NCBI GenBank assembly: GCA_937880125.1
Contig: CALFLU010000098.1
Coordinates: 1 to 40,809, forward strand
Length of the DNA: 40,809 bases
Source of the DNA: an uncultured Eubacteriaceae bacterium
GTDB lineage: Bacteria; Bacillota; Clostridia; Eubacteriales; UBA1433
Reading direction: 5' to 3'
The notes under the pieces are model-generated. The model searched no databases. It saw only the letters and a program-made list of their open reading frames with translations, and had not been told where the DNA came from. Positions 15,393 to 23,330 of the stretch are shown in pieces; the stretch's first letter is position 1, and the number at the start of each line of letters is the position of its first letter. The translations under genes were made by a program, and so were the position numbers.

Positions 15393-15836
15393 TTATTTTG
15401 CGTTGGCTCCGCCGTATCTCATGCCGTTACCCTGTTGCAATCCGTTGCCTTGTCCTCTGTTTGGATTTTGTTGTTGCATAAGGCGCTGCGGTTCATCGCA
15501 TGTGCCGTCGCAGGTTGCTTGTCGTTCTTTGATTTGCGCCAAAACGGCATCTGCCTGCTCTTGTGTCATGGTTTGGTTGGCCACGCGTTGTGCAAGGCGT
15601 TGTTCTTTGAGTGCCAACATTTTTTCTTGAAATTGTTCCAACACACCTGCGGCACTTGCCATGGCGCCGTATGTGGTTTGAGCAGAGGTTTTTTCCTGAA
15701 TGAGATTTTCAACAGGTTGATTTGTCAAATCCGACAAAATATCTGACGGGGAGTTGTAAGATGTGGCGGCAAATGCGGTTGCAGAGGTTGCCAACAGCAA
15801 GAGAACCAACATAGAGATTGTTACTATTTTTTTCAT
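15393..15836 (-). CDS. Secreted small protein with Gly/Gln/Asn-rich tail (DUF2680-like)
   Basis: A 147-residue exported protein. An N-terminal signal peptide is clear: MKKIV, a hydrophobic stretch, and a probable cleavage site after AFA. The middle is helical, with a TMTQEQADAVLAQIKERQ segment like those in DUF2680/YckD proteins, and a CDGTC pair. The tail (NPNRGQGN.LQQGNGMRYGGANAK) is low in complexity. The start at 15836 is chosen because AAAGGAA precedes it and it exposes the signal peptide. The gene diverges from a two-component system whose sensor also has a Gly/Asn-rich outer segment. It may be that system's target or ligand; this is inferred from position. Confidence 0.82.
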   Translation of the reverse strand: MKKIVTISMLVLLLLATSATAFAATSYNSPSDILSDLTNQPVENLIQEKTSAQTTYGAMASAAGVLEQFQEKMLALKEQRLAQRVANQTMTQEQADAVLAQIKERQATCDGTCDEPQRLMQQQNPNRGQGNGLQQGNGMRYGGANAK

Positions 15837-15896
15837 TTGTTTGTATTCCTTTCTTTGCTTGAAATGGCCTATTCTTGTTGCCTGTGCGTTAAAGAT

Positions 15897-15950
15897 ACAA
15901 AAACATTGTGGCAAAACAATGGTTTTTGTGTCAAAAATTTATGATAAAAT
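15897..15950. promoter_or_regulatory. Divergent control region with inverted repeat
   Basis: An inverted repeat (15897-15909 with 15916-15929, one-base mismatch in length, 6-base spacer) lies between the secreted-protein gene and the response-regulator gene. A second repeat TTTGTGTC (15926-15933) pairs with GACACAAA (15962-15969). An extended -10 TGATAAAAT (15942-15950) points toward the two-component genes, and a weak TTGTTT/TATCTT pair points the other way. Suggested binding site, regulator unknown. Confidence 0.5.
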
Positions 15951-16008
15951 AAAACAAAAAAGACACAAATGTTGCTTATACTGTCTGCAATGGGAGGATG
16001 TGAATAAG

Positions 16009-16707
16009 ATGAACATTTTAATTGCCGATGACAATAAGCAAATCACAGAGGTATTGGCGGAATATGCCAAAAAAGAAAATTTTGTACCTTACGTGGCCGA
16101 AGACGGGCAAAAGGCGCTGGAATTGTTTGCGCAACATCTATTTGCAATGGTGCTTTTGGATGTAATGATGCCAAAAAAAGACGGTTTTGAAGTGTGCAGA
16201 GAAATTCGCAGACAATCCAATGTGCCCATTATCATGATTACGGCGCGCGGTGAAGACTTTGAGCGCATTATGGGGCTTGATATTGGGGCGGATGATTATA
16301 TCGTCAAACCGTTTTCTCCCGCAGAGGTCATGGCGCGGGTGCGAGCGATTTTGCGGCGTATCGAGAGCACGCCTGAAAATATGGATAAGCAAAAATTGTT
16401 TGTCATGGATAACTTAAAAATCAGCCTGTCGGAATTTACGGTATCCATTGACGAAAAACCCGTGATCTTGACAAAAAAAGAGATTGAACTTCTTTGGACA
16501 ATGGCGACCAATCCAAACAAAGTCTTTAGCAGAGACAACTTGCTGGACAGTGTTTGGGGCTACGAATATTACGGCGACAGCCGAACGGTGGACTCGCATA
16601 TCAAGCGGCTGAGAGCAAAAATTGATGCCCATGTACACCCCAATTGGCAGATAAAAACCGTGTGGGCAGTCGGTTACAAATTTGAGGTATTGAATGAGAA
16701 AGCATAA
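16009..16707 (+). CDS. OmpR/PhoB family response regulator
   Basis: Two-component response regulator of 232 residues. The receiver domain (1-115) has the acidic pair Asp7-Asp8, the phosphorylated Asp51 in VLLDVMMPKKDG, Thr78 and Lys100 in DYIVKPF. The DNA-binding domain (about 130-228) is a winged helix of the OmpR/PhoB type, ending in RTVDSHIKRLRAKI and VWAVGYKFE. The ATG at 16009 is chosen because GGGAGG lies before it; the open frame extends upstream without a ribosome site. The sensor kinase gene overlaps its end by 14 bases. Likely targets are the divergent secreted-protein gene and perhaps its own operon. Confidence 0.95.
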   Translation: MNILIADDNKQITEVLAEYAKKENFVPYVAEDGQKALELFAQHLFAMVLLDVMMPKKDGFEVCREIRRQSNVPIIMITARGEDFERIMGLDIGADDYIVKPFSPAEVMARVRAILRRIESTPENMDKQKLFVMDNLKISLSEFTVSIDEKPVILTKKEIELLWTMATNPNKVFSRDNLLDSVWGYEYYGDSRTVDSHIKRLRAKIDAHVHPNWQIKTVWAVGYKFEVLNEKA

Positions 16708-18328
16708 AATCACAAAGAAACTGGTTTTATATTTCACTTCCGTTCTGCTTTTGTTTTCGTTGGTGGTGGGAATATTTTTCTTGGCGCTGTTTTCCGATTA
16801 TTCTGTTCGAATTTATCGGCAGGACTTGGAGAGAAGAGCTGTCGTGATTGCAGATGCGCTTTCCGTCTATTTTCAAAATGCCGATACAGAGCAAAGCAGT
16901 GTGCTTTCGGCAACGCCGAATTTTGCAGGAGGCGGCGCACAGTACGGCGGAGGTAAAGCGCAGGGCGGCAATGTCAACGGTGGAGCAAATGGCGCCGGTC
17001 AAGAAATATCAGGCGGTGTAAATCGCTTCACCGGCAAAAAAGGCAACGGAGAATATGACGGTTATCGCGGTTATCTTCGGTTTATCAATGCCGTTGCCAT
17101 GAATGATGTTTGGGTTGTAAACAAAGAGGCGCAAACCATTTTGGTGGGAAACGGCGAGCAAGAGATAATCTATGGGCAACTGCCTCAAGAGGCGGTTGGT
17201 ATGGTGGAAGAAATTTTTTCGGGAAAAATTGCCTATGGGGACGGATTTAACAAAATTGTGCCCGATTCTTCTTTGACGGTAGGAGCACCGGTATATGATG
17301 AAAAAAAGGTGGTGATTGCCGCGGTTTTGCTGCATGGGCATGCGGAAGGTATAGACAGTCCCGTCCGATCAGGCATCGGCATTTTGGCCTTGAGTTTGGC
17401 CTTGGCAATGGTATTGGGTGTGCTTTTGGCGCTGCTCTTGGCGCGGCATTTTATTAAACCGTTGCAAAAGATGGAAGAGACCACAGAAAAGTTGGCGGCA
17501 GGAGACTACACAGCAAAGACGGGGATTAACCAAGACGACGAAGTGGGTTCGCTGGCGGGCCACATTGATGTGCTTGCAGATAGACTATATGAAGCATCCA
17601 AAGAAAGTGCGCACTTGGAGCAAATGCGCCGAGCCTTTATTGCCAATATATCCCATGAGTTGAGAACGCCGGTGACGGTGATGCGCAGTTCGCTGGAGGC
17701 GCTTAGCGACGGTGTGGTGGGCAGTCAAGATAAAGTGGAAGAATATCACCGCCAAATGCTGTCGGAAAGCATTCATCTTGAGCGTATGGTCAATGACTTA
17801 CTCGAATTGTCTCGACTGCAAAATGCGGATTACCGTATTGAAAAAACAGCGATAAACCTTGTGGATGTGTTGGAAGATGCGGTGCGTGCTGTTCGGCAAA
17901 TTGCAGAAAAAAAAGCGGTGTTGGTCAAGCTTGAAAAAAAAGCGGACAGCTTTGTAATAGAAGGAGATTATGCGAGACTGCGACAGATGTTTTTGATTAT
18001 CTTGGACAATGCCGTAAAATTTTCTCCTGAAAACAAAACGGTGGATGTGGTAATAGACCGAGAGGCAAGGGGCATGGTTGTTGCCGTTTCAGATTACGGA
18101 AAAGGGATAGTGCCCGAAGAGATGGAACATATTTTTGAACGGTTTTATAAGACGACCGATGAAAAAAATAATAAAGGAACCGGGCTGGGTCTTGCCATTG
18201 CCAAACAAATTGCGCAAAGGCACGATGCAGATATTGAGGTAACCAGCGAGCCGGAGCATTTTACGGAATTTAAAATCATTTTTCATGAAGAGATATTGAA
18301 AAATGTGCAAGATGAAGAAAAAGAATAA
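16694..18328 (+). CDS. Membrane sensor histidine kinase
   Basis: Partner kinase of 544 residues. Membrane helix 1 is at about 9-33 and helix 2 at about 226-251; between them lies an outer sensor region of about 190 residues that includes an unusual Gly/Asn-rich stretch (79-109) followed by a compact PAS/Cache-like part (120-215). HAMP follows (251-304), then HisKA with the phosphorylated His321 in FIANISHELRTP, and the ATPase domain with N-box DNAVKFSP (438-445), DYGKG (467-471) and GTGLGL (495-500). All catalytic motifs are intact. Translational overlap with the response regulator shows they are one system. The signal is unknown. Confidence 0.95.
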   Translation: MRKHKITKKLVLYFTSVLLLFSLVVGIFFLALFSDYSVRIYRQDLERRAVVIADALSVYFQNADTEQSSVLSATPNFAGGGAQYGGGKAQGGNVNGGANGAGQEISGGVNRFTGKKGNGEYDGYRGYLRFINAVAMNDVWVVNKEAQTILVGNGEQEIIYGQLPQEAVGMVEEIFSGKIAYGDGFNKIVPDSSLTVGAPVYDEKKVVIAAVLLHGHAEGIDSPVRSGIGILALSLALAMVLGVLLALLLARHFIKPLQKMEETTEKLAAGDYTAKTGINQDDEVGSLAGHIDVLADRLYEASKESAHLEQMRRAFIANISHELRTPVTVMRSSLEALSDGVVGSQDKVEEYHRQMLSESIHLERMVNDLLELSRLQNADYRIEKTAINLVDVLEDAVRAVRQIAEKKAVLVKLEKKADSFVIEGDYARLRQMFLIILDNAVKFSPENKTVDVVIDREARGMVVAVSDYGKGIVPEEMEHIFERFYKTTDEKNNKGTGLGLAIAKQIAQRHDADIEVTSEPEHFTEFKIIFHEEILKNVQDEEKE

Positions 18329-18352
18329 AAAAGCCGCAATGCGGCTTTTTTA
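18326..18352 (+). terminator. Terminator after the sensor kinase gene
   Basis: AAAAGCCGC-AAT-GCGGCTTTTTT, stem of nine pairs with a T-run, between convergent genes. The A-run in the left arm also allows use from the minus strand. Confidence 0.87.
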
Positions 18353-18368
18353 TAAGCTAAATCGGATT

Positions 18369-19286
18369 TTATTTCAAGAATCCTTCTAAAATTTTGTCTT
18401 CTGCTTCTTTTTCGGTAAGGCCCAGTGACATCAATTTTATCAGTTGATCGGAAGCGATTTTTCCGATGGCTGCTTCATGCACAAGTTGTGCATCACCGTG
18501 AAAAGCGGTGATTTCAGGGATAGAAGACACCTGCGCATTGTGCATAATAATAGAATCGCACTGAATGTGACCGCGGCATTCTGCGTGACCGCGCATGTTG
18601 AGGTGAAAAATTTGCTTGGAATCGTCCTGCGCCACGGAGCGGGAGATGACCTGTGCTGTGGAGTTATCACCCACCAATTCCACGGTGATGTTGGATTCGG
18701 CAACCTGATCCAGATATGTGAGCATTCTTTCGGATACAATTAACCTTGCGTTTTTATGCAATTTTACCTCTGTGTCGCGCACGGTTTCATCGACGCCTTT
18801 AATCTGAACCATTTCCAGTTCGGCAACGCCGTCTTCTTCCACTTCAATAATGGTTTTGGGGTTAAGGATTCGTCCGCCCTTTCCATCGCCTTCGCCATAA
18901 TGTTTTTCGACATACTTCATTCGCGCGCCTTTGCGCACAAAAAACTCGTGAACACCGTCATGCTGCGCCTTTTGGTCGCTTTCATTATGAATACCGCAGC
19001 CTGCGACAATTTCCACATCGGCATATTCGCCGATTTCAAAGGTGTTGTAGACCAAGTCATCCATGCCTTCGGAAAGAATAACAGGGATAAATACATTTTC
19101 GTCTTTGGTGTGGGGTTTGATGATGATATCAATGCCCGGTTTGTCTGTTTTCGTGACAATGTTGATGTTTTCGGTGACATTGCGTTCAATGCCTTGGCCG
19201 TTTTTGCGGATATTGAAGGCACCCTTTGGAATATCGTCTATATCCGCGATTTCTTTAAGAAGATTTTTATCAAGCGAAGTTAACAT
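18369..19286 (-). CDS. SufB/SufD-family Fe-S scaffold subunit (minimal SufBC/SMS type)
   Basis: Scaffold component of an Fe-S cluster assembly machine. It is 305 residues, much shorter than E. coli SufB (about 495) or SufD (about 420), and contains the SufBD core beta-helix with GCGIHN (Cys97), HYGEGDGKGGRILNP and the C-terminal SSIPEITAFHGDAQLVHEAAIGKI helix region that contacts SufC. This short form, together with SufC alone, is what anaerobes and archaea with the minimal SUF-like (SMS) system have. The ATG at 19286 follows GGGAGG and overlaps the end of sufC by 17 bases. No sufS, sufU or sufE lies next to it. Confidence 0.9.
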   Translation of the reverse strand: MLTSLDKNLLKEIADIDDIPKGAFNIRKNGQGIERNVTENINIVTKTDKPGIDIIIKPHTKDENVFIPVILSEGMDDLVYNTFEIGEYADVEIVAGCGIHNESDQKAQHDGVHEFFVRKGARMKYVEKHYGEGDGKGGRILNPKTIIEVEEDGVAELEMVQIKGVDETVRDTEVKLHKNARLIVSERMLTYLDQVAESNITVELVGDNSTAQVISRSVAQDDSKQIFHLNMRGHAECRGHIQCDSIIMHNAQVSSIPEITAFHGDAQLVHEAAIGKIASDQLIKLMSLGLTEKEAEDKILEGFLK

Positions 19287-20022
19287 TTCTATATCCCTCC
19301 CTGTCGCAATCTGCGGCACAGCGGCAATTTTTGTCGAACTGCTCGATGGTGCTCAGCACTTTTTCTTGACTTGTAATTTCACTGACCGTGCCATCGGCAA
19401 TCATGATGACCTCGTCGGCAAGGCGCAAAATGCGCTCTTGGTGGGAGATGATGACAATGGTGGTATCGGTGTTGCGGTTCATATTTTCAAATGTCTCGGT
19501 TAGACGCTGAAAGCTCCAAAGGTCAATGCCTGCTTCGGGCTCGTCAAACAACGCCACTTTTAAATCCCGTGCGAGGATGCTCGCAATTTCTACGCGCTTA
19601 AGCTCACCACCGGAAAAAGTGGTATTGATTTCACGGTTCAAATAATCCTGGGCGCACAGTCCCACATCATAGAGTAAATCGCACGCGCTGCAGGCGTGGG
19701 TTTTGCCTGCGGACAGCTCCAGCAATTCGTGTACCTTCAAGCCCTTAAAGCGCGGCGGTTGCTGAAAAGCATAGCCTACGCCCAATTGTGCCCTTTCGGT
19801 GATGGGCTTGTGTGTAATATCGACTCCATCCAGCAAAATTTTGCCGCTGGTGGGATTAAAAATGCCCATGATGGCCTTGGCAACGGAAGATTTGCCGCCG
19901 CCGTTGGGGCCTGTCATGACATAGATTTTTTTGTTATCCAGCTTCAAATTGATGTTTTTGAGGATCTCTACTTTTCCGTCTTCGCCGTCTAAAGTGACCC
20001 CGACATTGATCAATTCTAACAT
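19270..20022 (-). CDS. sufC: SufC-type Fe-S assembly ATPase
   Basis: ABC-type ATPase of 250 residues that works with the SufB-type scaffold in the cytoplasm. Walker A is GPNGGGKSS, the signature is FSGGELKRVE, Walker B is VALFDEPEAGID and the H-loop is ISHQE. The signature FSGGE(L)KR and DEPEAGID are characteristic of SufC rather than of transport ATPases, and there is no membrane partner. ATG at 20022 is chosen because AAAGGAG is just upstream. The scaffold gene overlaps its 3' end. An extended -10 promoter lies at 20054-20062. Confidence 0.93.
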   Translation of the reverse strand: MLELINVGVTLDGEDGKVEILKNINLKLDNKKIYVMTGPNGGGKSSVAKAIMGIFNPTSGKILLDGVDITHKPITERAQLGVGYAFQQPPRFKGLKVHELLELSAGKTHACSACDLLYDVGLCAQDYLNREINTTFSGGELKRVEIASILARDLKVALFDEPEAGIDLWSFQRLTETFENMNRNTDTTIVIISHQERILRLADEVIMIADGTVSEITSQEKVLSTIEQFDKNCRCAADCDREGYRNVNFA

Positions 20023-20053
20023 GGTATCAGCTCCTTTCATGCGTGATTAAAAT

Positions 20054-20062
20054 ATTATATCA
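20054..20062 (-). promoter_or_regulatory. Extended -10 promoter of the suf pair
   Basis: TGATATAAT on the minus strand, an extended -10 element with consensus TATAAT, about 30 bases before the sufC start. No good -35 is seen. Confidence 0.5.
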
Positions 20063-20100
20063 CAAATTTTAAAAAATATTTCATGAATTGCAAGGAGTTG

Positions 20101-20128
20101 TTGCCGCGAAATAAAAAACGGTTATAAT
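20101..20128 (+). promoter_or_regulatory. Predicted promoter of the two-helix membrane protein gene
   Basis: TTGCCG (20101-20106), 16-base spacer, TATAAT (20123-20128). Confidence 0.62.
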
Positions 20129-20192
20129 GAATAGAAAAACAATAACAATCAGCGAGTTTGTTTTTTGACAGACAATGATTAAAGGAGAATAT

Positions 20193-20945
20193 ATGAAAGA
20201 AAAAACAGGGTTTCGCCGAAGGATGATTATTATCTTACTGTCGACATCGCTTGCGTTTTTCAGTTTGCAACAGTTTGTTTTTCACGATATACACGAAACG
20301 GGATTTTTATTGCTCCAAGACATGACGTTTTTGCCGATACATGTTTTGTTTGTTACGCTGATTTTGGATCAAATCATCAAAAGACGCGAAAGAAGAGAGC
20401 GAATGGAACATCAAAATATTGTCATCAGTGCGTTTTTCAGTGAAATCGGAACGACAACGCTGCGCGTGTTGGGTGATTTGATGCAAAATGTGAAAAACAC
20501 CACCTTTTTTTCGGATTATTTGAATGTCGAACTCACCTGGGAAGAGTCAAAATTGGATAAAAGCGTGGAGGCGATTAAAAACTATCCCTACCATGCAAAG
20601 GTGAATGCAGAGGAATTGGAAAAAATTAAGCAGAGCCTCATACCGAAAAAAGCACAAATCGTGCAGTTGTTTAACAATCCCAATCTTCTTGAAAATGATG
20701 CTTTTACGGATATGATTTGGGGGTTGTATCATTTGATGGATGAGCTTGAAAACAGAAAAGATTTTTCATCGTTGCCCAAAAGCGACTTGGAGCATCTGGA
20801 AAAAGATGTGGAAAGGGCCTATGCGGGACTGCTGCATGAGTGGATGGTCTACTTGAAACACTTGAAAAAGAAATACCCTTATTTGTGGTCGTTGGCCATC
20901 CGAAAAAATCCCTTTTCAGATGAAGCATCCGTCATTGTGCAATAG
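20193..20945 (+). CDS. Membrane-anchored helical protein, unknown function
   Basis: A 250-residue protein I cannot name. Two hydrophobic segments near the N terminus (about 10-28 and 37-56) form a hairpin in the membrane; a basic stretch KRRERRERME follows and fixes the remaining 185 residues in the cytoplasm. That part is predicted all-helical, with long charged helices (LTWEESKLDKSVEAI, ELEKIKQSLIPKKAQIV) and a C-terminal HEWMVYLKHLKKKYPYLWSLA. I recall similar uncharacterised proteins in Clostridia. AAGGAG precedes the ATG at 20193. It has its own promoter and is monocistronic by spacing; no neighbour gives its role. Confidence 0.8.
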   Translation: MKEKTGFRRRMIIILLSTSLAFFSLQQFVFHDIHETGFLLLQDMTFLPIHVLFVTLILDQIIKRRERRERMEHQNIVISAFFSEIGTTTLRVLGDLMQNVKNTTFFSDYLNVELTWEESKLDKSVEAIKNYPYHAKVNAEELEKIKQSLIPKKAQIVQLFNNPNLLENDAFTDMIWGLYHLMDELENRKDFSSLPKSDLEHLEKDVERAYAGLLHEWMVYLKHLKKKYPYLWSLAIRKNPFSDEASVIVQ

Positions 20946-20970
20946 CTAATCACACACAGCAAAATAATCG

Positions 20971-20999
20971 TTGAAAATGACAGCGGTTTCGTATAGAAT
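20971..20999 (+). promoter_or_regulatory. Predicted promoter of the nitrilase-family gene
   Basis: TTGAAA (20971-20976), 17-base spacer, TAGAAT (20994-20999). Confidence 0.6.
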
Positions 21000-21052
21000 A
21001 CTAAAAATAGAATAATCAGAATAATCAAATTTATATAAAAGGAGAATTTGAT

Positions 21053-21841
21053 ATGAAAATCAGTTTAATTCAAATGGATATGAAGTTAGGCGAGCCTGAA
21101 TATAACTTTCAACATGCAAAAAATCTTGCACTGCAGGCGGCAAAAGAAAGGCCGGATGTTATGTGTTTTCCCGAAACATGGAATGTAGGGTCTTTTCCAA
21201 AAGAAAACCTTGCTTCTTATTGTGACAATAACGGTGAAAAAACAAAAGAGCAATTTGGGAATCTGGCAAAGGAATTGAATATTAATATCATTGCCGGCTC
21301 CGTTGCCAACGTGAAAGGCGATAAAATCTACAATACATCCTTGGTCTTTGACCGAAAAGGGCAGTGCATTGCAGAATACGACAAAACCCATTTATTTACC
21401 CCGTTGGACGAGGACGGATTTTTTGAATTTGGGGATAAAACGGTGACCTTTGAGTTGGACGGTGTGAAATGCGGTTTAATTATTTGCTATGACGTGCGCT
21501 TTCCGGAACTGGTGAGAACGCTGGCGCTGCAGGGTATTCAAGTATCGTTTGTTCCTGCGCAATGGCCGGATATTCGCGTCAATCACTGGAAAGTGCTCAA
21601 CCAAGCCCGCGCCATTGAAAATCAAATGTTTGTTGCCTGCGTAAACTCGGTGGGCAAAGCGGGAAAAATCCAATTCGGGGGCCACTCGGCTTTGATAGAC
21701 CCCTGGGGTGAAGTGTTAAAGATGGGTGGAGGCAGTGAAGAAATTATTACAGATACCTTTGATTTGAGCATCATAAAAGGGATACGCGAATCCATCAATG
21801 TTTTCAGAGATCGCAAACCGGAGCTGTATGAAATAAAGTGA
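21053..21841 (+). CDS. Nitrilase-superfamily carbon-nitrogen hydrolase (omega-amidase-like)
   Basis: Soluble amidase of 262 residues. The nitrilase catalytic triad is complete: Glu41 in CFPETWN, Lys111 in YDKTHLF and Cys145 in IICYDVRFPEL. The CYDVRFPEL form is typical of the Nit2/omega-amidase and YafV group, which open alpha-ketoglutaramate or alpha-ketosuccinamate left by glutamine or methionine-salvage transaminases. AAAAGGAG precedes the ATG. The position about 7 kb from mtaD is too far to argue for a methionine-salvage role. It ends 14 bases before the promoter of the candidate non-coding RNA. Exact substrate unknown. Confidence 0.9.
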   Translation: MKISLIQMDMKLGEPEYNFQHAKNLALQAAKERPDVMCFPETWNVGSFPKENLASYCDNNGEKTKEQFGNLAKELNINIIAGSVANVKGDKIYNTSLVFDRKGQCIAEYDKTHLFTPLDEDGFFEFGDKTVTFELDGVKCGLIICYDVRFPELVRTLALQGIQVSFVPAQWPDIRVNHWKVLNQARAIENQMFVACVNSVGKAGKIQFGGHSALIDPWGEVLKMGGGSEEIITDTFDLSIIKGIRESINVFRDRKPELYEIK

Positions 21842-21854
21842 AATGATTTTGTGC

Positions 21855-21883
21855 TTGACAAAAACAGCAAGCAGGAGTATACT
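21855..21883 (+). promoter_or_regulatory. Consensus promoter before a gene-free region
   Basis: TTGACA (21855-21860), exactly 17 bases, TATACT (21878-21883): one of the best sigma-A promoters in the window, yet no protein gene follows for 700 bases. Predicted start near 21890. Confidence 0.78.
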
Positions 21884-21888
21884 GGAGT

Positions 21889-22310
21889 CAGAAAATGAAA
21901 AGGTTTACCTGATCATTTGAACTCCAAAAGCAACAGGCAACCGATGTTTGATAAAGACCCCATCTATACCAAATATGTGCAAGAACGGCCGAACACGTAG
22001 TTCGAAAAATGCGAATGATCCTAAAGAAATCAGAAAAGCATAAGTTTAACGAATTTCCTTGTAAAACAAACGGATAGACGATGAGGTAAAATTTAAACAA
22101 AGTGTTGCAAAATCTTTCCGAAAAGCAGCGATAGAAAAGTGAAGGATTTTAAAAAGCGGTTGATTGTGCTGCAGACGCATAGCCTGAAAAGGAATGTATG
22201 AAAAATCGATCAACAGGAGAAAAAAAGAAGGAGGATGTACGCCATTGCGGTACTTCTTCAAGGAATAAGCAGACTCGTTTTGAAACAGAAGCGGTCTGCT
22301 TATTCATTTT
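21889..22310 (+). ncRNA. Candidate structured non-coding RNA, about 420 nt
   Basis: No open frame with a ribosome site covers this stretch. It starts at a consensus promoter and ends in a 12-base perfect stem (22263-22274 with 22294-22305, further paired inside) followed by ATTTT. Helices I can pair by eye: 21893-21898 with 21913-21918 enclosing AGG/CCT; CGAAC/GTTCG near 21990-22004; 22109-22118 with 22141-22150 (ten pairs, one G-U); GCAGC 22125-22129 in that loop with GCTGC 22168-22172, which would make a pseudoknot; GTTGAT/ATCAAC around an inner CCT-GAAA-AGG hairpin with a GNRA loop (about 22183-22192); and a hairpin at about 22228-22260. A-rich linkers join them. It lacks the conserved GGAAAGTCC of RNase P RNA and the tRNA-like end of tmRNA. 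I cannot assign a family. Confidence 0.65.
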
Positions 22311-22584
22311 AAAGTATGTAAAAATATGACAAAAAAAGACCGACTTGGTTGAGATTAAAGCAATTTCTTGCAAGAGACTGGATAACACAACAAAGCTTAG
22401 CGGAGCGAAAGGATTAAAGAAAATCATTTTTTGATAGTCGTTTTCATAGAAAAAATTTGATTAAAACGTCAGTTTTTCTGATTGTTAAATAATTCACCAT
22501 TGACCTTAAAGCGATTTTACAGTTTAAAATGATAATTATAAATCAGTAATATATTAAATAAAGAGAGTTCAGGAGGAACGATTC
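22311..22584. other. Gene-free stretch before the SDR gene
   Basis: No gene or RNA can be supported. It is AT-rich. Near its end a TTGACC (22500-22505) is followed at 17 bases by TTTAAA, a weak candidate promoter for the SDR gene, and a small CAG-TTTTT-CTG hairpin lies at about 22470-22482. Confidence 0.4.
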
Positions 22585-23325
22585 ATGAGATTGAAAGACA
22601 AAGTAGCGATTGTTACCGGCGCAACGTCCGGCATGGGGCGTGCAACAGCGGTTCTTTTCGCAAGAGAAGGCGCAAAAGTTATGATTTCCGGCAGAAATGA
22701 AGAGCGTGCAAAGGCGGTTGTAGACCAAATTAAGAGCGAAGGATTCGAAGCGAGCTATGTTTTGGTGGATACGGCTAAATTAGATGAGTTGCATAAAATT
22801 GTTGACAAAACAGTAGAATTGTACGGCACGGTTGATATTCTTTTCAACAATGCAGGCAAATTGAGCATGTCCAGCGTACAAGACGTTTCGGCTGAAGAAT
22901 GGGACGAAGTATTCAAAGTAAACGTAGCATCTTATGTGGTAATGGCACAGTTGGTTGCGCCGATTATGAAAGCAAAAGGTAAAGGCGTTATCATTAACAC
23001 ATCTTCAGTAGCAGCTTATGGCGCGCATCACGGTTTTGCGGCATATGTAACAAGCAAACATGCAGTAACTGGCCTGACAAGATCATTGGCATGGGAATTG
23101 GGTCCGGAAATTCGTTGTAACGAAATTGCACCGGGCGCTATTCATACAGCTATGGTTGACAGCATCGGTGGCCCCGGCGTATTGCAAGGCATGATCGACG
23201 GTGCACCGCTGAAGAGAGTCGGACAGCCTGAAGACATTGCCAACGTGGCACTGTTCTTTGCAACAGATGATTCGGCGTTTGTAACAGGACAATCACTGAA
23301 AGTTGACGGCGGATTCGAAATCTAA
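22585..23325 (+). CDS. Short-chain dehydrogenase/reductase (hydroxysteroid-dehydrogenase-like)
   Basis: Soluble NAD(P)-dependent oxidoreductase of 246 residues, classical SDR. The cofactor motif is TGATSGMG (11-18), NNAG is at 88-91, and the catalytic set is Ser141, Tyr154 and Lys158 in YVTSK. The end (PEDIANVALFFATDDSAFVTGQSLKVDGG) is standard. AGGAGG precedes the ATG. The SGRNEER segment after the second strand suggests NADP preference, weakly. It resembles the BaiA/7-alpha-HSDH-like group and stands before a BaiCD/BaiH-like flavoprotein, but a terminator lies between them. Substrate not assignable; 3-oxoacyl-ACP reductase-like enzymes look similar. Confidence 0.92.
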   Translation: MRLKDKVAIVTGATSGMGRATAVLFAREGAKVMISGRNEERAKAVVDQIKSEGFEASYVLVDTAKLDELHKIVDKTVELYGTVDILFNNAGKLSMSSVQDVSAEEWDEVFKVNVASYVVMAQLVAPIMKAKGKGVIINTSSVAAYGAHHGFAAYVTSKHAVTGLTRSLAWELGPEIRCNEIAPGAIHTAMVDSIGGPGVLQGMIDGAPLKRVGQPEDIANVALFFATDDSAFVTGQSLKVDGGFEI

Positions 23326-23330
23326 ATTTA

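Noticed and set aside
15763..16008. 82-residue N-terminal extension of the response regulator
   Set aside because: It would run back through the divergent gene and its signal peptide; GGGAGG and the receiver-domain start both support 16009.
21889..22310. RNase P RNA, tmRNA or 6S RNA
   Set aside because: No GGAAAGTCC or pairing of the two ends as in RNase P RNA, no tRNA-like CCA end or tag frame as in tmRNA, and no single long rod as in 6S RNA. The ACAGAA near the end alone is not enough.
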